In this document: positions 22,301 to 30,266 of the stretch, one piece after another
Layout: each line of letters begins with the position of its first letter
Numbering within the stretch: the stretch's first letter is position 1
Assembly (NCBI GenBank): GCA_001510575.1
Contig: LNGK01000014.1
Span: 188,462 to 252,461, forward strand
Origin: Knoxdaviesia capensis
Taxonomy: Eukaryota; Ascomycota; Sordariomycetes; Microascales; Gondwanamycetaceae
Reading direction: 5' to 3'
DNA length: 64,000 nucleotides
The notes under the pieces: model-generated
The model's input: the letters and a program-made list of their open reading frames with translations, nothing else
Told to the model about the DNA's origin: nothing
Databases searched by the model: none
Position numbers and translations under genes: made by a program

Positions 22301-24388
22301 GCCGGTCCGCCCACAGCCCGCCTCGACGAGTCGCCCGTCAAGAAACCGGTTCAGAGTGCTCCCAGCCACACCCAAGCCCGGTCGGCTTCCGGCCCATCGT
22401 CGTTAGCAGTCAATTCCACGGCGCCGCCTGGCACTGTCACAGAGAAGCGCAGCCGCTTGCAGCAGGTTGGCCGGATTCCCAAGGTCATCAGCAGCCGTCC
22501 GGACCAGGAGAAGCACGTGCAGGTGTCGCCGATGAGCTTCTCGCGCCCGTTTGCGCGCGCCAGCATGCAAATGTCGCCGAAGCAGCTGGCGTTTGTGGTG
22601 GACATCGAGTCAGTGGCCAAAGGCCCCAGCCCGCCGGAGCCATCATCGCCCAGTCTCGCCGCCGCAGCTACTCTCCCCCGCAGCGCCAACCGCAAGAACT
22701 CCAGCGCCACAACCGACACAGCAACAACCTCGTCGTCCAGCCGCTCGGGCATGTTTAGCTACGCCGACACCATCGCCAAGATCCCTGATCCCAGCGGGCC
22801 GCTCGCGGAGGACGAGGTGTGGGATGAGTACAACGACCTGTTTGGCGGCGACGACACGCTCAAGCCGCCCGTGTCGGCGACGTCCTCGCGGGGATTGCCG
22901 TTCCACCTCGAGACGTACAGCACGCGGCTGACCAGGAAGGCTGTGTCTGCTGCGCCCGAGTCGCCGACTATCCATAGCGAAGAGAGACAGGAGGCACACC
23001 CCGGATCGACTGCGGAGTTGCAGAAGTCGTCGCTGGCTACTGAGACCCATCTGAGAGCCTCCGTTGGCTCAAACAGTGCGTCGGATGCCTGCAGCGAAGA
23101 GATGGCCGAGCGAATCACGGCGGCGTTTGCTGTGAAACCCGAAGGCCATCCGTCCATGGCGGGTCCCAGCGATGGTAACACACTGCGCAGCCCCGGACAG
23201 TACCCGAGCAGAGGCTTGGCCAGGCCGCTGCCAGACCCGGCTCAGTCGCCCAGTTCGCGGAGAAGTATTCCGAAAACGCAGCGCCACCAGGCCAAGGCGT
23301 CCCTCTCCATGGTGTCCCGCAAGTCGTCGTCCGGCAGCAGCAAGATCTCGGAGGATGAGTCGCCGATCTCGCAGGTCAATCTCCGGGTCGGCTCGATGAC
23401 GGTGAGCAAGTGGCTGACCTTCGGCCACGTCCTGTTCAGCCCGGCGCGCGAAGAGCTCCTGGCGGACAAGAGCAAGGCGTCGTCGTCGTCGTCGCCGTCG
23501 CCATTGATGGACCGCACGTCTGTCCTCGTGATCGACGGCCTCGGCAACGACGACTGGTCGTTCTACGCGGCCGAGACCTACTCGTCGGCGAGCTTCTTCA
23601 ACCTGTCGCCGCGCGCACCCCTCCCCGAAACCCACCGCAACTCGACGGGGTTCCCGCTGAGCCCGGTCAACCACCACCAGGTGCAGTACGTGGACCACCT
23701 GGCCAAGTTCCCGTTTGCGGCGGAGAGCTTCAACGTGGTGGTGTACCGCTTCCCGGCGGCGGCGCCCGAGACGCACTTCCGCAACATCATCGCCGAGGCG
23801 CGCCGCGTGCTCAAGCCCGGCGGCCACATCGAGCTGTGCATCCTCGACCTCGACCTCAACAACATGGGCAACCGCGGCCGCCGCGCCATCCGCCGCCTGC
23901 GCGAGCGCATCCACACGCAGGCGCCCGACGTGTGCTTGGGGTCGACTGCGGATGTCATGCTCAAGCTGCTGGGCCGGAAGGGCTTCGCGGAGATCAAGAC
24001 GTGCCGGGTGGGCGTGCCGGTGGCCAGTCTGGTCAAGCGGTCCAACAGCGGCGCGTCCGCCACCCGCGGCGCTGCTTCTGGAGCCGGCGCGGCGACTGGG
24101 CGACGCCACCGCCGCGACGACCGCAGTCTCGCGGACATGATGAACGACGAGAGCGAGACGGCGGACGAGAGCATCTCGTTCATGGTGTCCAAGGTGGCGC
24201 GCTGGTGGTACGGCCGGTGCTACGAGAGCGCGGCAGCGCCGCTGGCCGGGGGGTCGACCGGCGGCCGGAACAGCCTGTGGGCCGACGGCGCGATCCTCTC
24301 CGAGGCGCAGGAATGGGGCACCAGCTTCAAGCTGATGGTGTGCCACGCGCGCGTCCCGGAGAACCCCAGCCGGGTTGTGAGCATCTGA
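19364..24388 (+). CDS. Large disordered protein with C-terminal SAM-methyltransferase-like domain, 1674 aa
   Basis: A single uninterrupted exon. I chose the ATG at 19364 (AAAATGGCC), two codons after a TTG that opens the frame. Residues 1 to about 1340 are Ser/Pro/Arg-rich and predicted disordered by composition, with PPPPSPPPRKS-like and RSSS-like runs that suggest heavy phosphorylation or SH3-type binding. From about 1350 to 1560 the sequence turns globular: VLVIDGLGNDDWSFYAAE near 1387, FPFAAESFNVVVYRFP near 1455, and EARRVLKPGGHIELCILDLD near 1478. The last is the classic post-motif of class I methyltransferases (Methyltransf_11 type). The motif I region lacks a clean GxGxG. After a linker the protein ends with a conserved-looking WWYGRCYES and a C-terminal block. 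Its partner and substrate are unknown. It may be a regulatory protein that uses a degenerate methyltransferase fold as a scaffold, or a true enzyme. Confidence 0.85.
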   Translation: MASLYTSERIPRLMPPGPPSRRLAATGYTAASPPESQPMAVSASDGEGSSSRLPRSYRRLSSSQPGQAVQGPSQTQGRRMPLISSTAKPGSAAAPTLSAHSSSLSAPLPASASAPRSSSQRRPVQIQTSTVPPQSRPQDRPPSSATRPTIASSSRSSSRTRQDALPVQTKPPSAMPVRKRFSSSSSLPQPEDFPERPPRKESSSRPPVSVNRALRGVADRPRILDHSGPRRMTESPTEIRPLYSDDSPRSSPNPPALYTDLDQYQYYDLRRTPGSEPVIIAPFMHLTTHNLPPPTPGVLSGTSSGWSVVSGSPSTRFSESPGPGPYSRDTTPTSMSSQSPGIVLPKIQHPRLKASASPQTRPPVVTRHRSGSNSSQPGSGTPILNESDGLSVVRESLTSSSSNSTVREDGLRKEAKIKKERKRLSPPPPSPPPRKSSARFNKGSSDTASTFSPDPRSASQTKSSAPSSRSTSSRSIPTPSSSTPSSSTPASKPKPVQSSARSVSAGNSRAPPTRPSRDGAPDIHSQLYGPMPVIHSNLSHSPLSPERRGSDSRVAPPRPLPRSTTPSSLPDRAQTYPLPSRLPARDVDSDSGDRRVPTTRALRTPSPSVAAGPSRFAFFSRKKSTPEPVTAPLMSGVAGPGTAASKDKPVRRGPAAGTGHEGYGRFGAPRRRSGSFSNGPRPLGTVSSQESLSSNDPFLRDRINPVVIAGGEVIENYNSSPEPSRVDSNHSPHFRRQSIDSKVSSELSTTSDGPRNTLWPSAFPRGQGSGASSRRPSDSSDSEALAMRSTMAFRRSRMRVTPDMKLPPPINTSGYASPSIGSVDTAVFSDDQAISEPGPAVVPETAKKGPNKLVKRARSPRRWNLLGRSHGKSGPSKTPVEPVVATIKPVDNPRQVAYYMMEWSEHEDMEPMDVQEALRLAEVFDRPNADSNASSSSLSLGTATAVTTASPQLSGYGIKRPSAPTNITSGVGLGLGVNPAGPPTARLDESPVKKPVQSAPSHTQARSASGPSSLAVNSTAPPGTVTEKRSRLQQVGRIPKVISSRPDQEKHVQVSPMSFSRPFARASMQMSPKQLAFVVDIESVAKGPSPPEPSSPSLAAAATLPRSANRKNSSATTDTATTSSSSRSGMFSYADTIAKIPDPSGPLAEDEVWDEYNDLFGGDDTLKPPVSATSSRGLPFHLETYSTRLTRKAVSAAPESPTIHSEERQEAHPGSTAELQKSSLATETHLRASVGSNSASDACSEEMAERITAAFAVKPEGHPSMAGPSDGNTLRSPGQYPSRGLARPLPDPAQSPSSRRSIPKTQRHQAKASLSMVSRKSSSGSSKISEDESPISQVNLRVGSMTVSKWLTFGHVLFSPAREELLADKSKASSSSSPSPLMDRTSVLVIDGLGNDDWSFYAAETYSSASFFNLSPRAPLPETHRNSTGFPLSPVNHHQVQYVDHLAKFPFAAESFNVVVYRFPAAAPETHFRNIIAEARRVLKPGGHIELCILDLDLNNMGNRGRRAIRRLRERIHTQAPDVCLGSTADVMLKLLGRKGFAEIKTCRVGVPVASLVKRSNSGASATRGAASGAGAATGRRHRRDDRSLADMMNDESETADESISFMVSKVARWWYGRCYESAAAPLAGGSTGGRNSLWADGAILSEAQEWGTSFKLMVCHARVPENPSRVVSI

Positions 24389-25455
24389 GGGACTTGGACC
24401 CTGGCGATACTCAATGATTTTGGTGTTTTGTTCTGTTTTCACTTGCACTTCACGGAGTTCTTTGTGCTTTTTACATGCAGTAGCCTTTCCAGCGGCTTGA
24501 CCTACACCAGAAACGACATGATCTTACATCCGCAACTACGAACACTCAAAAACAGGAAGAGGCGCAAGCCACTACAACTTGATTATTCATTCATACACAC
24601 ATACTACATCCCATCTCCAGGTTGCTTTTTCCGAGAATCTGGCTGATCCTGTTACAGATACTTATCTCTCCCCTCTACCCCTTCGTTTCTTTGCTTCTCT
24701 GGATGAGACGGTGGGTTTTGGTTCTGGTTTACGGCGTTACGAACCCCGGTGTTTTGCGTTTGTGCTTCGTCCTTCGATTCTTGATATAAGCGAGTCTTGT
24801 TCTTCTTCTGTTTTCTAACGGCTGGTTTTCGGTGAGTGCTTTGGTTCCTGGGGGATCGGTCTGGACGAGGACGTGTGTTCCGAGATGCGGTGAAGTGCAG
24901 GTGGAGAGAGTTCGCAGGACGACCGATCACGAGGAAGCGCGGGAGATTCATGTTTTTGTATTTGTGTGTGTGTGTGTGTGTGTCGAAGCGGTTCTATAGC
25001 GGGTTTTGTGTTTGGTTTTCTGTTTTGGTGTTGGTCATCGATACCCGAGTCTATTCTGTTCATGGGGGAGAAAGCTTTCCCTCGTAGGTAGATGAAATGT
25101 GAAGCACGATGTGATGTATTTCAGAGATGGGGATGTGTGAAAGACGTGAGATAAAGTTCATTCAAGATAGCGGCATTCTTCAATCTGGATGTCGTTTGGG
25201 CCTCCAACAGAAAGCCGTGATTTTTGGACCCACTTAGGGTTGTGGCGCAAGGATAGGGTTAGATAAGATAAGAGACTGACTCTATGAAAATTTCCATGCT
25301 CCGGCTTCCCCTGAACTTCATCACCTCGAGATGTGTATTTGCGTTTTGACTTTATTGTGTTTGAACTTCTCCTTGCTCATCAGCCCTTCATCTCTCTAGC
25401 AGTGTATATATCAGACAAACGCGTGGTCAATCTGCCCACACTTGACCGCGCCGAC
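24389..25455. other. Spacer with 3' region of the methyltransferase-like gene and promoter of the tRNA methyltransferase gene
   Basis: About 1.1 kb with no supportable gene. It contains a GT microsatellite at 24963-24983, a TTAGGG box at 25234, and a TATATA stretch near 25405, about 50 bases before the next ATG. Confidence 0.6.
24963..24983 (+). repeat. TG microsatellite
   Basis: About ten TG dinucleotides in the downstream region of the methyltransferase-like gene. Confidence 0.85.
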
Positions 25456-26856
25456 ATGTCGCGTCCCCGAGCCACCCGGAGCTTCACGGCGTTCCACCTC
25501 CGGAGCTCGGCACGGAGCTTCTCCGCATCAACAGCAGCACTGTCGCGTACCGTCCAAGGTAAACTCTACTAAAGCCTCCATTCCTCATTTCATTGCCGCG
25601 TCTAACATCCCCCAGAACACGATGTCCTCCTCCTCAAGCAATCCACCTCCGGCGGCCGCCGCATGATCCTCACGCCGCCGCTGCGCGCCGGCGGCTCGGT
25701 CAAGCTCGCGTTCGGCGCGTCGATCCCCGCCGACACGCTGATTGGCAGCCGCATCCTCGACTGCGTGCGCGACTCGTCGGGCCGGCTGGTCGACCTGCAC
25801 GAGCCGACGCTCGGCGCGTACGTGCGCTTCGCGCCCGCGCGGCTGGCCACGCCGATCTACCCGCAGGACGCCGCGCTGATCGTGTCGCTGCTGGACCTGC
25901 ACCCGACGCTGCCGCCGGCGCCGGGCGACGCCGACGCCGAGCCGCCGCTGGAGATCTTCGAGGCCGGGACGGGCATCGCGAGCCTGACGCTGCACCTCGC
26001 GCGCGCCGTGCACGCCGCCAACCGCGCGCCGAGTGCCGCCCTGCGCACAGCGATCCTGGAGTCGCAGTACGTGGCCACCGACGTCGATATGGCCGCGATC
26101 GCGGCCGGCTCGCCGCGCGGCGCACACCCGCTCGCCCTGCCCACGCCCGCGCTGCAGGCCGAGCTCGACGCGTACCTGGCCGCCCGCCGCGCCGTGGTGC
26201 ACTCGGTCGACGCCAACCCGCAGCACAGCCGCTACGCCCACCGCCGGCTGCGCGGGTTCCGCCGCGCGGAGTACCTGCTGTCGACGACGCTGTACGCCGG
26301 CCGCATCCACGACTTCTTCCGCGCCCAGCAACCGCGCGGCGCGTTCCTGGCCGGCGCCGTGCTGGACCTGCCCGACGCCGAGCGGTTCGCGCCGCTGGTG
26401 GCCGCAGCGCTGCGGCCGAACGCGTCCCTGGCGGTGTTCTGCCCGAACATCTCGCAGATCGCGGACGTGGTCAAGTGGGCGCGCGGGTGGCCGGACGGCC
26501 AGGCCACCAAGCTGCGGCTGGAGAAGGTGGTCGAGATGCCGGTGGCGGCCGCCTCGGACGAGGATATCCGGGGCGGTGTTGGTGGCCGCGAGTGGGATGT
26601 GCGGTACGTGCGGCCGCGGGCTGAGGCCGGCGCTGTTGAGGATAGCCCTGATGCAGCGTCTGGCGAGCCGGGCTCGGCTGGCTCGGACCCTCAACATCCC
26701 GCTTCTGCTCCCGACGCTGGCCGCGAGGTGCTGGTGTGTCGGCCGATGGTGTTTACACGGGTGGTGGGCGGCGGGTTCGTGGCGGTATTCCGGCGCATGC
26801 ATGACGACCACAAGATTCCCGAGAGGGAGGCGAAGGAGGACAAGCGCAGTGTGTAG
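25456..26856 (+). CDS. tRNA (adenine-N1-)-methyltransferase, TrmI/Trm61 family, probably mitochondrial, 447 aa
   Basis: Two exons, 25456-25558 and 25616-26856, flank a 57-bp intron (GTAAAC donor, TCTAAC branch, CAG acceptor). The split codon gives Glu35 and the frame runs on as HDVLLLKQ. The first 33 residues are rich in Arg, Ser and Ala with no acidic residue, typical of a mitochondrial presequence. An N-terminal beta-rich region precedes the Rossmann methyltransferase core. The core has the TrmI hallmark EAGTGIASLTLHLA (SAM-binding motif I), a VHSVDANPQHSRYA segment and the catalytic-loop LDLPDAERF. The C-terminal RVVGGGFVAVFRRM is also typical. Family members methylate A58 in the T-loop of tRNA, and the targeting sequence suggests mitochondrial tRNA. 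It differs from the nuclear Trm6-Trm61 catalytic subunit by its presequence and inserted Ala/Pro-rich segments. The longest frame without the intron would start internally at 25663 and lose the presequence. Confidence 0.85.
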
Positions 26857-28667
26857 ACGGCGTTTGTACTAATGTGTATGATATGTGTTTCGATACCTTT
26901 TTGTATTCTACGGCGTTTGTGTGTCCAACATTTCAACATGGCGATAATCCTGTCTCGTTAGGGTCTAGGGTTTGCATATGGACAGACAACCACCACCTCC
27001 GTATGATTATTCTTGACCGCGACGCCTCTTAATTTGCCTCCCTCTCTGCCGATCTCGGCACAAACGCCACCATCTGCACCCCGCAAACCGACCCTTTCTA
27101 TCTCTAACCACCGCCCGTGTTCCGGCTCGGAAGGAGAATAACACTTCTTCCCTAGGCCGCGAGGGGCGTTCGGCACGGCATCTCTGGCGATGTCTATTGC
27201 AGTGGCAATCTGCTCAGCTTTGCGTGAACTTTTGAGTTTGTTTTAGGCTTAACCGCGCCGATGGCATCACCGTCCCTGATAAGACACACAGAGAGGGACA
27301 GAGGTCGACGCGCAAGCTGCAATATCTGCGGCTCATATGAAACTATTCGTGCTAGATCCCGGTTATATTGGCCCTCGCGTGCGAGAGAAGAGCGGGAACA
27401 TGTGTTCTGGTAATATCGAAGACTGAAATACTCAATGAACTGTATAAATATATAGCACGGCGGACCTATATGTTGATTGTGTGGCGCTCCGGGGGTGGCG
27501 TTTCTGCTGTCGCTATTTTAGCAGATGGTGAGAGTGCAGCCAAGATGTTATATACATCAGGAGAGATGTCATTGTCTCAGAGTCCTGTAGACTTGAGACC
27601 TCCTTTGATGTCGAAGTTGGTCTGGCGTGTTGGACTGAAGTCGGACAGTATGGCTGTGCATAGAGATATCTCAAAGCCAGCATGTCTCTCAACTGGGACT
27701 CCAGATTCTCCAGGTCTAGTCATTAATGATAAAAAACAAAAATAAATAGTCTCAACATGCCCCATCCGATGTTCCAGGAACTCCGAAAAGAATAGACGTT
27801 GCCACTCCGGAAAAGAGGCCAGGTTGTGTCGTTTAGCCGGCGGCGCAAACCGCATCTGGAAAGTCAGTCCTCCTCCGTTCCGACGAACAACGAGATGCCC
27901 TTCTCCCGGGGACACTCACGGAGAGAAAAACAAACAAAAATAAAATGAAGTTCCTGTTATCTGATTCCCTCTCTGGAAAGAACAAATCGCTGGCCAACAT
28001 CCTTCTCACGCCGATGTAGTGTATCCCGATCTCCCGGGCAAAGAAGCTGAACCCGACATCACGCCCGGATCCGCGGCACGTTAAAGCTTGTCTGAGTTAC
28101 CTGTCTTACTTAGAACGACGTAAGCCAATACTCCCGCAGTTCTCCATCCCTCCTCCAGTGGCCTGCGGTTCTGTCTTTCACTGAGATATAGCCCGCTGTT
28201 AAAATACCACACGCACCGACTCGACAAGATCGTCCCGCCTGCAGAATTTAGGATAAATTGCACTCCCACCGTCCGATCGGTGGTCAAAAAAACCCCGGAT
28301 GAGGCCACATATGGGAGGAGTGCTATCTGTCTCTATTCATGCTGAGTTATAATATCTAGCAGAGAAAACCGTGTGGGAAAAAATATATAGTGAACACTCC
28401 ACGTCACGAACGCCGGGCTCCGATCTTGTTATATATGCCGTGGTCCCGGTGGTCCTTGGAAGCCCCGAGACCTCGCGTGCCTCTCTGTACTCCGTTCTCG
28501 CTTGCCTTCGAGAAACTTCACCGAGACTGTCTGTCTGTCCGGCTCTCGCCTAGCTTTGACGTTCCCACGAGCACGAAGACAGCCAAGCTTTCGACAAAGC
28601 TTGGGCGCGGACGATCCCCTTGTACCGCGAAAAAAGAGCCTCGGAGAGACTCACAGCCTCTTCCGTC
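26857..28667. other. Spacer before the sulfotransferase-like gene
   Basis: About 1.8 kb without a supportable gene. A TTAGGG box lies at 26958. A TATATA stretch near 28383 is about 285 bases before the next ATG. ORFs of up to 125 codons around 27400-27900 have no recognisable motif. Confidence 0.6.
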
Positions 28668-29516
28668 ATGGGCCAAAACCCCTCAAGGCCCGGTCCGCCC
28701 GGGACCAAGTTCCAGGTGATCGGCGCCGGAATGTCCGTCCCCCGTTCCCGCTCCCGCTCCTGTCTCCGACCCACCCCGAACTAACACGCCCGCAGGTCCC
28801 GCACCGGCACCAAAACCCTCAACGAAGCGCTCGCCATCCTCCTCAACGGCCCCGTGCACGACTCCGGCATCCACTCGACCGGCGGCACCATCAAGCAGGT
28901 CAACGAGTGGCTGGGCGTCATGGACCTCGCCCCGCTCGGCGCCGCCCGCACCATCGCCCAGCAGAAACGCCTCGACTTCCTCCTCGCCGACCTGATGCAG
29001 GGCTACGTGGCCACCATGGACTGCCCGGCCGCGCTGCTCGCCCCGGAGCTGCTCGCCGTGTTCCCCGACGCCGTGGTCATCGCCACCACGCGCGACCCGG
29101 CCAGTTGGTGGCGCTCGATGCAGTTCGTGCAGCGCATGACCAGCAACTGGCACCTGCCGATCCTGCTGATGTGGGTGCCGCAGGTCGGCGCCTACGGCAT
29201 CTGGCTGCTCAAGTTCAAGAAGATGGCGCGCTGGCGCTACGGCGTCGAGATGTTCAACGCCGACACCCTGCGCGCCCACGAGGCCCTGCTGCGCGAGACT
29301 GTGCCACCCGAGAAGCTGTTCTGGTACGAGGTCAAGGACGGCTGGGAGCCGCTGTGCAAGATCCTCAACCTGCCGGTGCCGGATGTCCCGTTCCCGCATA
29401 ACAACAGCCAGAAGGACGCCCGCAAGATCTATGTTGAGCTGGTGGTGGCCGGCGTGATGGGCTGGAGTGTGGTGCTGGGGATCTCCGGCTTGGTGTACTG
29501 GTACTTCTGGGGTTGA
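28668..29516 (+). CDS. Sulfotransferase-like P-loop protein with C-terminal membrane helix, 261 aa
   Basis: Two exons, 28668-28732 and 28796-29516, flank a 63-bp intron (ACTAAC branch, GCAG acceptor). The donor is GTCCGT, a weak site, but only this junction restores the family motif FQVIGAGMSRTGTKTL across the splice. That motif is the nucleotide-binding loop (5'-phosphosulfate loop) of the fungal Sulfotransfer_4 family. Downstream, VVIATTRDPASWWRSM carries the Arg-Asp pair of the 3'-phosphate-binding region, and FWYEVKDGWEPLCKIL is a conserved family segment. Length (about 260) is normal for the family. The last 25 residues (VELVVAGVMGWSVVLGISGLVYWYFWG) form one hydrophobic helix, so the protein is probably membrane-anchored by its tail. 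These proteins are common in fungi and their substrates are mostly unknown, so I give no specific reaction. The usual genome label NAD-dependent epimerase for this family is not supported by the sequence. Confidence 0.82.
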
Positions 29517-30266
29517 GAGGTGGTGGCGGGCGGACTATCTCCGGGACCGAGAAGGAAGCCGGAGGAGCCGGACGAAGACGGCATCGAGAGAAACAGTGAG
29601 AGCCGGAGGCCGGATAGAGCCATACAGGAAGAAGTCGGAAGGATAAAACACACCCATAGAGCCCAGTTCTAAGGAGACATACCACAAAAGAAACACTCCA
29701 AAAAGAAGAGCAAATAAGTTCCACGTATTAGATACCTCGGCCGCGATGTCCGCAGCCAGAAGCAATGCACTCCAGCCACCCCTCAAACTATCTCAGTCCC
29801 CATAGTAATAATCGTGTATACACTGTGGAAGTACATGAGACATGAGAGACCGCAAGTGCCATCTCCATGCTTCCAGATCAAGGTCTATACCCTCAATATC
29901 AAAAGGTAAAAGAAAAAGAAAAAATACAACGTAAGAAAAAAAGTCCAGAGCCCAAGTTTTGTGCGAGGGTATCATCACATGTGGTCCGACAAGAACGAAA
30001 CAAGAGACGTAGCTGAAAACAGACAGACAGAAAGCATTAAGAAGAAGACGCCGAGTTCCCCCTTTCCCTTGCTGCCGGTATAGAAGAATACAAAAAAAGA
30101 AGAAACGGAAGAAAACGCCATGCATGGAAATAAGAGCTAAACTGGCCGGGTGCTGAGCAGGAAGACACAAAAAGACGAAGAAGAAGGGGGCGAAAAAGAA
30201 CAGGTTCGAAGAAGAAAAAAGGAACTCCGCTGGAAAGAAACACGATGACGTGAAAACAAAGACGGC
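29517..30266. other. Spacer between convergent 3' ends
   Basis: About 750 bases between the stop codons of the sulfotransferase-like gene and the Zn2Cys6 gene. The plus strand is A-rich, so the minus strand reads as a T-rich 3' untranslated region. No gene is seen. Confidence 0.6.

Noticed and set aside
23069..24448. 459-codon ORF on the minus strand opposite the methyltransferase-like gene
   Set aside because: Its Arg/Ala/Val-rich product is the antisense shadow of a GC-biased gene, with no start context or domain.
25585..26811. 408-codon minus-strand ORF opposite the tRNA methyltransferase gene
   Set aside because: Arg/Gly/Val-rich antisense shadow; the sense strand has the EAGTG motif and a coherent splice model.
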